A DNA stretch of 25,141 bases. It comes from Bacteroidales bacterium UBA5206 (GTDB lineage: Bacteria; Bacteroidota; Bacteroidia; Bacteroidales; Tenuifilaceae). A program made the position numbers and the translations under genes. Positions 16,863 to 22,450 of the stretch are shown here, one piece after another. The notes under the pieces are model-generated. The model did not search any database, had not been told where the DNA came from, and saw only the letters and a list, made by a program, of their open reading frames with translations. Each line of letters begins with the position of its first letter. The first letter of the stretch is position 1. The DNA is taken from assembly GCA_002412705.1 (NCBI GenBank), contig DHVO01000158.1:1-25141 (forward strand), given 5' to 3'.

Positions 16863-17085
16863 GCTTATTTATCTTGATATTAAAAAATTCATAGTCCCCT
16901 TTGCTCTCATTGCTTTGGAAAAGTGTACCAAAAGCCCACTTATGGCAAGGAGATATACTATACAAAGTAAGCTGGGTGACGGGGAAAGGGATTTATCAAT
17001 ACATACAAAGTGCTGTACGTAGTGATAAATGGTAAATAAATTTTACCAACGAAACGTAATTCAAAAATCTGAAGAGAGAGGAAAA
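16863..17085. other. Intergenic region between AraC-like regulator and giant gene, containing a long dyad
   Basis: This 223-nt space holds an interrupted dyad at 16991-17030: ATTTATCA (16991-16998) with TGATAAAT (17023-17030), and TACATAC (17000-17006) with GTACGTA (17015-17021, one mismatch) around an 8-nt centre. A second small dyad, ggtaaa/tttacc, is at 17031-17047. No T-run follows on either strand, so neither is a typical terminator. I see no full consensus promoter; the nearest -7-like element is TTACTTTG on the minus strand at 16963-16970. An operator role is possible. Confidence 0.45.
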
Positions 17086-18225
17086 CTATGGCTTAGCCAC
17101 GGAACTTAGCTGTTCTGCTTTCCACACAGAAGGCGATTGCTTTGTAGCCTGTTTAAACTGACGGCTAAAATTTGAGGCTTCACTTATGCCAACCATCTCG
17201 GCTACTGTAGCAAAAGAGTAAGAAGGGTTATTTATTATGATTTGCTTAGCCTCCTCAATCCGAAGGGTATTAATCCAAGTATAAAAATTAACCCCCTCTT
17301 CCCTATTAATGAAGTTGGAGAGGGTTGTTCGCCCTACCCTTAGCAACTCGCTAAGCTGTTCAATATTCAATTCGGGTTGGAGGTAAAGCTTATCCTCAAC
17401 TATCCTACACTTAAGTTCCTCCCATGAGTTTTTTTTAATAAAAACCTCGGAAGTAGAATCTTTTTGTATCGGCAACACCTCTTTTACAACCGGCTCTATT
17501 TTTCTGTATATAAGCGGGTAGCGGATATAGAACAATCCAAAAACCACATAAAAAACAGAGTTTACAAGAGTTACCACAACGGACAAGTAGGTAGAGTTAA
17601 ATATTAGGGAAACGATAATAACTAAAGCAAATACAAAAGCACCCGTAAAAAGGTAGCGCACCCAAACTAAATGCAGCTTATAGGTATTGGCATAGTAATC
17701 GTTAAGTCTAGCCTCATACTTTCGCACCTGTATTTTTATCAATAGCGAAAGCAATAGCAGCTGAACAATGCAAAACAGCATAAATAGCAGGTTCAACACT
17801 ACTGTTGGATGCGTGTAGCTAACCTTTAAATCATAAAAAGATCCGATTGACGGAGTTCCAAATATTGCAGAAAAGATTAGTAGCAACACAACATATGCTA
17901 CAGTTGGCGATAGAATCTTTGCTATGAGCTCTCTCCTTGCAAACTGAATGTTTAGCAGGCTCACCAGAGCGAAAAAGAATAGGATAGATTGTAATGATGT
18001 AGCAGTAAGTGCTATTGGATAGTTAATGGTCTGAATACCAACTCGCATGTCCAATATGGTAAGAGCTGCAAGGGATAGGTAAGACAATGCTAGTAGCCTA
18101 AGAGCAATACGATAGTTTGTAAGCCCTTTTAGCTTAGGAATTGGCTGAAAAAAAAAGAGCAAAGACATAATTGCACAAGACACAATAAGTAACAAGTTTA
18201 CGTAGTGCAAAGCCAACTCAACCAT
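17086..18225 (-). CDS. AraC-family transcriptional regulator with seven-helix membrane domain
   Basis: A 379-residue protein in two parts. Residues 1-240 contain about seven hydrophobic helices (roughly 5-27, 39-57, 68-94, 103-122, 138-163, 190-209, 212-235), like the 7TM sensor regions seen in Bacteroidota regulators. After a linker (240-265), residues about 285-370 form an AraC-type double helix-turn-helix: ELNIEQLSELLRVGRTTLSNFIN, then the YTWINTLRIEEAK helix, then FATVAEMVGISEASNFSRQFKQATKQSPSVW, the conserved second HTH. It likely senses a membrane or periplasmic signal and binds DNA from the membrane. It sits directly upstream of the giant secreted protein gene on the same strand, which makes that gene a candidate target. 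A HIT-gene terminator precedes it, so it has its own promoter. Confidence 0.9.
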   Translation of the reverse strand: MVELALHYVNLLLIVSCAIMSLLFFFQPIPKLKGLTNYRIALRLLALSYLSLAALTILDMRVGIQTINYPIALTATSLQSILFFFALVSLLNIQFARRELIAKILSPTVAYVVLLLIFSAIFGTPSIGSFYDLKVSYTHPTVVLNLLFMLFCIVQLLLLSLLIKIQVRKYEARLNDYYANTYKLHLVWVRYLFTGAFVFALVIIVSLIFNSTYLSVVVTLVNSVFYVVFGLFYIRYPLIYRKIEPVVKEVLPIQKDSTSEVFIKKNSWEELKCRIVEDKLYLQPELNIEQLSELLRVGRTTLSNFINREEGVNFYTWINTLRIEEAKQIIINNPSYSFATVAEMVGISEASNFSRQFKQATKQSPSVWKAEQLSSVAKP

Positions 18226-18265
18226 ATGTTCTCTTTCAATATTATTGTTTAATTAAGCAGGGGAA

Positions 18266-18292
18266 TAAAGATAATAAATTAATGATTTTCAA
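18266..18292 (-). promoter_or_regulatory. Possible promoter of the AraC-family gene
   Basis: On the minus strand TTG (18290-18292) and TATCTTTA (18266-18273) are 16 nt apart; both spacing and the last base of the -7 element deviate slightly from consensus. Leader would be about 35 nt. It begins right after the HIT terminator. Confidence 0.4.
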
Positions 18293-18296
18293 AAAG

Positions 18297-18324
18297 AAAA
18301 ACCCCTGCTTTCGTGGGCAGGGGT
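18297..18324 (-). terminator. Terminator after the HIT-family gene
   Basis: On the minus strand an 8-bp perfect stem (ACCCCTGC / GCAGGGGT, arms at 18317-18324 and 18301-18308) with an 8-nt loop is followed by TTTTTC. It lies 28 nt after the HIT stop. Confidence 0.88.
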
Positions 18325-18351
18325 AGCATGGTATATTTTCAGTATGTTTTA

Positions 18352-18747
18352 TTACTTAAATTCTTGGGCTATTGCACTGGCAATTTCCACAAAACGCTCC
18401 TGGGTAAGCTGCAACTTCGGTTTGTGGAAATCGATGTCGGATTCCCTGTTAAGTGGCACAAGGTGTATGTGAGCATGTGGTACCTCCAGCCCAAGTACGG
18501 CAACGCCTACACGTTTGCATGGGATAGCCCGCGCAATGGCTTTGGCCACACGTTTGGAAAACAGGGTAAGCCCCGCTAGCGTTTCATCATCAATATCAAA
18601 AAGATAATCGACTTCCTGCTTAGGAATTACCAGCGTATGCCCTTCGGCGAGAGGATTGATGTCGAGGAAGGCATAGAACCTGTCATCTTCGGCAATCTTG
18701 TATGCTGGGATTTGGCCGCTTACTATTTTTGAAAAGATGGTTGCCAT
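18352..18747 (-). CDS. HIT-family (histidine triad) nucleotide hydrolase
   Basis: A 131-residue cytoplasmic protein of the HIT superfamily. The N-terminal I-F-x-K-I-V-x-G-x-I-P-A-Y-K stretch, the D-I-N-P-L-A-E-G-H-T-L-V-I-P-K segment at 29-43 and the histidine triad H91-A-H93-I-H95-L-V-P are all in place. Family members hydrolyse purine nucleotide phosphoramidates or related nucleotide conjugates; the physiological substrate is uncertain. It starts 18 nt after greA and shares its promoter, an arrangement common in Bacteroidota. A terminator follows the stop. Confidence 0.94.
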   Translation of the reverse strand: MATIFSKIVSGQIPAYKIAEDDRFYAFLDINPLAEGHTLVIPKQEVDYLFDIDDETLAGLTLFSKRVAKAIARAIPCKRVGVAVLGLEVPHAHIHLVPLNRESDIDFHKPKLQLTQERFVEIASAIAQEFK

Positions 18748-18765
18748 AGCTGCTAATTTTTAGGG

Positions 18766-19239
18766 TTATCGAGAGATTTCAATAACTTCAAATTTAACGC
18801 TTCCTGATGGAATCTCAACGTCAACCACATCGCCAACCTTTTTCCCTAGTAGCGCCTTTGCAATGGGGGTACCTACAGAGAGCTTGCCCTCTTTTAAGTT
18901 TGCCTCCGATTCGGCAACAAGGATGTAGGTCATACTTGTGTTGGTTTTAAGGTTCTTTATGGTAACCTTGTTGAGTATCTGCACCTTGGATGTATCAATG
19001 CGTGACTCGTCAATAATCCTTGCTTTAGCAACGGTATCTTCAAGTTTCGCAATCTTCATCTCAAGTAAGCCCTGTGCCTCTTTGGCTGCATCGTACTCGG
19101 CGTTTTCGGACAAGTCGCCCTTATCGCGAGCCTCAGCAATCATCCTAGAGATAGCTGGTCTTTCAACAGATTTAAGCTGCTCAAGCTCTGATCTGAGCTT
19201 CTGCAAACCTTCCTCAGTAAGATAAACTACCTGTGACAT
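18766..19239 (-). CDS. greA: Transcription elongation factor GreA
   Basis: A 157-residue factor that enters the RNA polymerase secondary channel and stimulates cleavage of backtracked RNA. Residues about 1-75 form the coiled coil with the conserved D-L-S-E-N-A-E-Y-D-A-A-K-E tip that carries the acidic residues. Residues about 80-157 are the FKBP-like domain (V-x-I-L-N-K-V-T-I; S-V-G-T-P-I-A-K-A-L-L-G-K-K-V-G-D). Length is standard. The start is fixed by a strong AAGGAGG sequence six nt upstream, unusual in this phylum. A consensus promoter and a short structured leader lie upstream, and the HIT gene follows, giving a two-gene operon. Confidence 0.97.
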   Translation of the reverse strand: MSQVVYLTEEGLQKLRSELEQLKSVERPAISRMIAEARDKGDLSENAEYDAAKEAQGLLEMKIAKLEDTVAKARIIDESRIDTSKVQILNKVTIKNLKTNTSMTYILVAESEANLKEGKLSVGTPIAKALLGKKVGDVVDVEIPSGSVKFEVIEISR

Positions 19240-19245
19240 GTTAAA

Positions 19246-19252
19246 CCTCCTT
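19246..19252 (-). promoter_or_regulatory. Strong Shine-Dalgarno sequence of greA
   Basis: The minus strand reads AAGGAGG followed by six nt and the ATG. No other gene in the window has a comparable ribosome binding site. Confidence 0.75.
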
Positions 19253-19270
19253 TTTAAAAAAGCTGATAAA

Positions 19271-19289
19271 TAAAAAAGAATCCCGATTC
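19271..19289 (-). promoter_or_regulatory. Hairpin plus T-run in the greA leader
   Basis: The leader contains GAATC-GG-GATTC (19278-19289) immediately followed by a run of six T (19272-19277), and an overlapping TTCC-GA-GGAA dyad just 5' of it. This resembles a small attenuator or alternate-structure element before the strong ribosome binding site. The stem is only about five base pairs, so termination would be inefficient. Confidence 0.4.
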
Positions 19290-19308
19290 CTCGGAACTCT
19301 TCTGTTCA

Positions 19309-19337
19309 CAAAGATACGTAATTTTTTTAATTTCCAA
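19309..19337 (-). promoter_or_regulatory. Bacteroidota-type promoter of greA-HIT operon
   Basis: On the minus strand TTG (19335-19337) and TATCTTTG (19309-19316) are 18 nt apart, a full match to the consensus. Leader length is about 60 nt. The adjoining 19338-19502 holds no gene that I can support. Confidence 0.82.
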
Positions 19338-19502
19338 TAGGTTAGCCCATGGCTACCATTTTCTCCCTTGCTTTTACACTACCCCCTATACCCCAATGCT
19401 TTTTACTCATTTTGGGTTGATATTGTGGTGCAAAAATGGTGAATGTACATAGCACAACAAACACCAACTATACCTTTTTGTTTAAGGTAGGAATGCCCAA
19501 TG

Positions 19503-20108
19503 TTAAAAGTACTTTGGTTGCATTATCTCGGAGTAAACAATTGCCTTTTCAGCATCGAAATCATCGAGCAGGCCGTTCCTCTGACGCTCGCGGGATTCGG
19601 CTTCCTCCTCGTCTATTCCCTTTATTGCGCCAACCGAAATATCTTCCAGCTGCACCTCCTCAACATCTAGACTACTACTTGAAAGGTCTATTTCAGATAT
19701 GGGCTCTTGCGCCACAAAGGTATCAATGGGTTTAACCTTGGGCTGTTTGTAAAGGGATTCTTCCTTAACCTCCTCAAAGGGCTGTTCAAACTCTACTGAG
19801 CTTTTTGCAGCATGCTCAAAGCTGTAGCTCTGGTAAGCATTGGAGCCTGCTGGAGCCGGTACGGGCTCCTCATCATCAAGAATAACGGTATCCATTGTTG
19901 GTTCCTGAGGACTCTTGGGGATTGCACCACCAAACAGAATCTCGAAGGGATCAACAGTATCGGTATCTGCAGATGAAGACTCGGCTGTGTGAACCGGGTT
20001 AGCAGCAGAAGCAGCCCTCTGGTTGCTCTTTTTCTTCTTCTGTGCAATGCCATTTATTACGGCAATCACTATGGCTATTACAATGTAAAGAATATCATCA
20101 ATATCCAT
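19503..20108 (-). CDS. Membrane-anchored acidic hypothetical protein with conserved C-terminal tail
   Basis: A 201-residue protein of unknown function. Residues about 5-22 are a single transmembrane helix (ILYIVIAIVIAVINGIA) followed by a KKKK cluster, predicting a short outside N-terminus and cytoplasmic C-terminal part. Residues 30-175 are acidic, Ser/Glu/Asp/Pro-rich and probably disordered. The last 18 residues, F-D-A-E-K-A-I-V-Y-S-E-I-M-Q-P-K-Y-F, resemble a tail I recall from other Bacteroidota membrane-anchored proteins (…KAVIYSEIL-x-RKY), suggesting a docking peptide. It is alone between greA and the basic lipoprotein on the same strand. No enzymatic motif is visible. Confidence 0.72.
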   Translation of the reverse strand: MDIDDILYIVIAIVIAVINGIAQKKKKSNQRAASAANPVHTAESSSADTDTVDPFEILFGGAIPKSPQEPTMDTVILDDEEPVPAPAGSNAYQSYSFEHAAKSSVEFEQPFEEVKEESLYKQPKVKPIDTFVAQEPISEIDLSSSSLDVEEVQLEDISVGAIKGIDEEEAESRERQRNGLLDDFDAEKAIVYSEIMQPKYF

Positions 20109-20244
20109 TGCTCAATGTTTTATAGTCGGTTCTAAACTTTGTAGAGTCAGTTAATTGTAGCGATTGTCATTTCCCAAATGCAACCTAGCGAATTTACACC
20201 ATACAATCCAACATTAAAATAGAAGGGACGATGAATTATCTAGA

Positions 20245-20631
20245 TTAACAGTCGCCCTTTCCCCTTTTTAGCTTCTTAGCCCAAAATGAACGGCGCTTTT
20301 TGCTATTGTTGCGTTCCGCCTCCTTAAGCGATTCCTTCATGCGCTTACGCACCTCGGGGGTTTGCTTCCTAACATGCTCGCGCCTCATCTTCTCTCTTGC
20401 CTTTTCGGCCTCGCGTTCTACCTTAATTTTAGGACGCTGCGACTTACGGTATAACCTATCGTTCCGTCGCTGGGCTCTTCGAGCAACTCGCTCACGTTTA
20501 CGTTCTAACCTTTTATAGGATCGTGAAACGTTAAATGGTGTTTCTATTGGCTTTGGTACTACCTGCTGGCTAGAGCAGGAAGTTGAAAAGATAATTAAAA
20601 AAACCGAAATAAGTTTTAGTACCTTAGTCAT
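20245..20631 (-). CDS. Very basic small lipoprotein of unknown function
   Basis: A 128-residue protein when started at the ATG at 20631. That start gives a classic lipoprotein signal (MTKVLKLISVFLIIF, lipobox S-T-S-C, Cys19). An in-frame ATG at 20658 would add nine polar residues before the signal and is less likely. After the lipobox, residues about 40-125 are dominated by Arg, Lys and Glu in a long predicted helix (RRAQRRNDR, AEKAREKMRREH, VRKRMKESLKEAE), ending in a KKLKRGKGDC tail. The net charge is strongly positive, suggesting contact with nucleic acid, lipopolysaccharide or another anionic envelope polymer. It is divergent from the Rieske-like lipoprotein gene with only 29 nt between starts. 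I do not recognise the family. Confidence 0.7.
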   Translation of the reverse strand: MTKVLKLISVFLIIFSTSCSSQQVVPKPIETPFNVSRSYKRLERKRERVARRAQRRNDRLYRKSQRPKIKVEREAEKAREKMRREHVRKQTPEVRKRMKESLKEAERNNSKKRRSFWAKKLKRGKGDC

Positions 20632-20638
20632 ATATTTG
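20631..20638 (+). promoter_or_regulatory. Possible -7 promoter element of the Rieske-like gene
   Basis: TATATTTG at 20631-20638 matches TAnnTTTG exactly, 22 nt before the ATG at 20661. No clear TTG lies at the expected distance upstream (only a TTTTAG at 20614-20619). Confidence 0.4.
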
Positions 20639-20660
20639 CATAAATCTTTACAAAACAATC

Positions 20661-21092
20661 ATGTCAAAGTTAGCATTTGTTTTTGGAATACCCCTTTTTC
20701 TGGTTTTGTTTGTAGGCTGCGCCAAGGAGGAAAAGCATCCTATACCTAATGTCAATGTTTATTTTAGCATTGACTTAGCAAATGACAACACTCTCCAATT
20801 TGATGGGAATGCAATATTTTACAAAGGACATGGTTATCTTGGCTTTGGAGTTATTGTTGGTTATTATAATGAGGAATATTCAGCCTACGATGCTACATGC
20901 CCAAAACACTTAGACTCACCTAAAGCCGTCCAATTAACATCAGGGAGAATTGCAACGTGCCCTTATTGCAATACCACCTACCAACTAGACAACTATGGAC
21001 TTCCAATCCAAGCAAATAAAACGACAAACGAATATCCGCTAAAAAAATATAGAGTTTCAAAATACGATAGGTATATAACGGTTTACAATTAG
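20661..21092 (+). CDS. Rieske-like lipoprotein with altered ligand set
   Basis: A 143-residue predicted lipoprotein: signal segment at 5-19 and lipobox F-V-G-C (C20). The rest resembles the small Rieske-like lipoproteins of Bacteroidota, with I-P-N-V-x-V-Y at 28-34, a G-Y-L-G-F-G-V-I-V-G-Y strand near 58-68, the first cluster-binding motif C80-P-K-H83 and the second motif C100-P-Y-C103 in place of the usual C-x-x-H, followed by L-x-x-Y-R-V-S-K-Y-D-R-Y-I-T-V-Y-N. Rieske proteins bind a 2Fe-2S cluster with two Cys and two His. Here one His is replaced by Cys, so a cluster with three Cys and one His, a different metal, or no cluster are all possible. Location would be the periplasmic face of a membrane. 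Its redox partner is unknown. Confidence 0.75.
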   Translation: MSKLAFVFGIPLFLVLFVGCAKEEKHPIPNVNVYFSIDLANDNTLQFDGNAIFYKGHGYLGFGVIVGYYNEEYSAYDATCPKHLDSPKAVQLTSGRIATCPYCNTTYQLDNYGLPIQANKTTNEYPLKKYRVSKYDRYITVYN

Positions 21093-21104
21093 CAGCAAAT
21101 ATGT

Positions 21105-21340
21105 CAAACATTGGGGCGTTGCCCCATACCCCACTTACTTTCTTGTCTTGAAACAAGAAAGTAAGCAAAGAAATTCAAGGCTACGCCCGCTTCGCTCGAA
21201 AAACTACGCATTGTGAGCTAAAAAATCTGAACTTGCACCTCCCTTCGGTCGGTGCTTCAAACAGCAGATTTTTTTACGCCCACTTCGCTTGTTTTTCGGC
21301 TCATCGGCCGATGCCCTCGCAAAAACTAATGTCATTTGCT
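21105..21340. repeat. Large intergenic palindromic element
   Basis: The 269-nt gap between the Rieske-like gene and cbiB is filled with nested dyads: ggggc-gtt-gcccc (21113-21125); a 13-bp perfect stem cttactttcttgt/acaagaaagtaag (21134-21146, 21153-21165); taaaaaatctg/cagatttttta (21219-21229, 21265-21275) enclosing gcacc/ggtgc (21235-21239, 21251-21255); and flanking near-copies cgcccgcttcgctcg (21184-21198) and cgcccacttcgcttg (21277-21291). I recall similar sequences in intergenic regions of other Bacteroidota, so this is likely a dispersed REP-like element. Short frames inside it are not believed. Confidence 0.7.
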
Positions 21341-21361
21341 TTACTAATATTATTAAAACAT

Positions 21362-22276
21362 CTATACCACCCAATCCACAACCACAATCACCCCCACAGC
21401 AAGCAGGGATACAGCAAGGTTGATGGCGCATGCCTTACGAATATCGGCACGGGTAATATCCCTTTGATTATGGCCTATGTAGGGCTTGCTAACCAAAACG
21501 CCATGATACACGTTTGGCCCGCCAAAGCGGCAGTTTAGAATACCCGCCAGTGCGGACTCTGGATAGCCCGAGTTGGGACTAGCATGCTTATGTCCATACT
21601 TGAATACGAAAGCAACTCCGCGCCAGCTAAAGGCTACAAGAACCATAAGCAGCGCAGTAATGCGAGCAGGAATAAAGTTAAGCAGATCGTCGAGGCGAGC
21701 AGAGAACCAGCCGAACCTAAGGTAACGCTCGTTCTTATACCCCACCATGGAATCGAGGGTATTCACCATTTTATAGGCGAACATAAGCGGCACTCCACCC
21801 AATGCGTAGTAAAAGAGCGGGGCAATAACGCCATCGCTAAGATTCTCGGAAAGGGTCTCAAGCACCGCGGTGCGAATGCTGTTGGCATCGAGGTTTCGAG
21901 TATCGCGCCCCACAATGAAACTTAGCTGCTTGCGCCCAGCCTCCAGCCCATGCTGTGTAAGCTGATGCTCAACACGCAGCGCCTCATCAACAAGGCAACG
22001 ATTGGCTAACCCATAGAACACCAGAACGGCTACCACAACATGATGTAGCCACACATTAGGCGCAGTAAGCCTATCAATCAAAAAGAAAACAAAAAAAACG
22101 AGCAGCACTAGTGCACCTGCCACCAAGCTACCCTTAAGTCGCAGATACGCACCTCGGTTAAAGCGTTTCTCAGCAAAGCTGATGGCGTTACCAAACAGCT
22201 TAATGGGATGCGGCATGCGGTACGGGTCGCCAATAAGCAAATCGAGAATATAGCCGATGATTAGGGGGAGAGACAT
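21362..22276 (-). CDS. cbiB: Adenosylcobinamide-phosphate synthase
   Basis: A 304-residue membrane protein that joins aminopropanol phosphate to adenosylcobyric acid through an amide bond in cobalamin synthesis. Recognisable CbiB features are the opening helix with L-L-I-G-D-P-Y-R-M-P-H-P-I at about 13-25, the K-R-F-N-R-G segment after it, the central N-L-S-D-G-V-I-A-P-L-F-Y-Y motif, D-S-M-V-G-Y-K-N-E-R-Y, then the D-D-L-L-N-F-I-P-A-R segment and S-P-N-S-G-Y-P-E-S-A-L-A-G. About five hydrophobic helices. An in-frame ATG at 22327 would add 17 residues encoded by short repeats, so the ATG at 22276 is chosen. It is the third gene after cobQ and cobD on the same strand, separated from cobD by 162 nt of repeats. 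Confidence 0.94.
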   Translation of the reverse strand: MSLPLIIGYILDLLIGDPYRMPHPIKLFGNAISFAEKRFNRGAYLRLKGSLVAGALVLLVFFVFFLIDRLTAPNVWLHHVVVAVLVFYGLANRCLVDEALRVEHQLTQHGLEAGRKQLSFIVGRDTRNLDANSIRTAVLETLSENLSDGVIAPLFYYALGGVPLMFAYKMVNTLDSMVGYKNERYLRFGWFSARLDDLLNFIPARITALLMVLVAFSWRGVAFVFKYGHKHASPNSGYPESALAGILNCRFGGPNVYHGVLVSKPYIGHNQRDITRADIRKACAINLAVSLLAVGVIVVVDWVV

Positions 22277-22289
22277 GGGGAATGTTTTT

Positions 22290-22334
22290 GGTGGTTGGTG
22301 GTTAGTGTTTGGTGGTTCAAGGTTCAAAATTCAA
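22290..22334. repeat. Tandem heptad repeats just upstream of cbiB
   Basis: Degenerate 7-bp units: ggtggtt (22290-22296, 22297-22303, 22311-22317), agtgttt (22304-22310), then overlapping ggttcaa (22314-22320, 22321-22327) and aattcaa (22328-22334). They begin 14 nt before the cbiB ATG. Related units lie at the same place before cobQ. Confidence 0.75.
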
Positions 22335-22410
22335 GATATTGGGGTTGGGTGCTTGGAATGCGTTCTTTTGATACTTCCACTAATCTCACAAATCCCTTCA
22401 TCTTCATCTC

Positions 22411-22450
22411 ATTCCGATAACTCCCGACTAACTTCCGCCTACTCCCGACA
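22411..22450. repeat. Tandem decad repeats spanning the 3' end of cobD
   Basis: On the minus strand four degenerate 10-11-bp units of the GTCGGGAGTTA type follow one another, running from inside the cobD coding end into the gap before cbiB. The cobD stop codon (22439-22441) and the last codons (for I-C-R-E) lie in the first unit. The same unit reappears at the right edge of the window (25128-25141). Confidence 0.7.

Noticed and set aside
21204..21538. Short open frames on both strands within and beside the palindromic element
   Set aside because: They follow the dyads or run antisense to cbiB and show no domain, signal or compositional support.
22277..22327. N-terminal extension of CbiB from an upstream ATG
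   Set aside because: The extra residues are translation of short tandem repeats (Asn/Pro/Gln-rich) and the family's first helix begins at the ATG at 22276.
22290..22450. Possible CRISPR-like array before cbiB
   Set aside because: Units are only 7-11 bp, contiguous and degenerate, with no spacers and no cas genes nearby.
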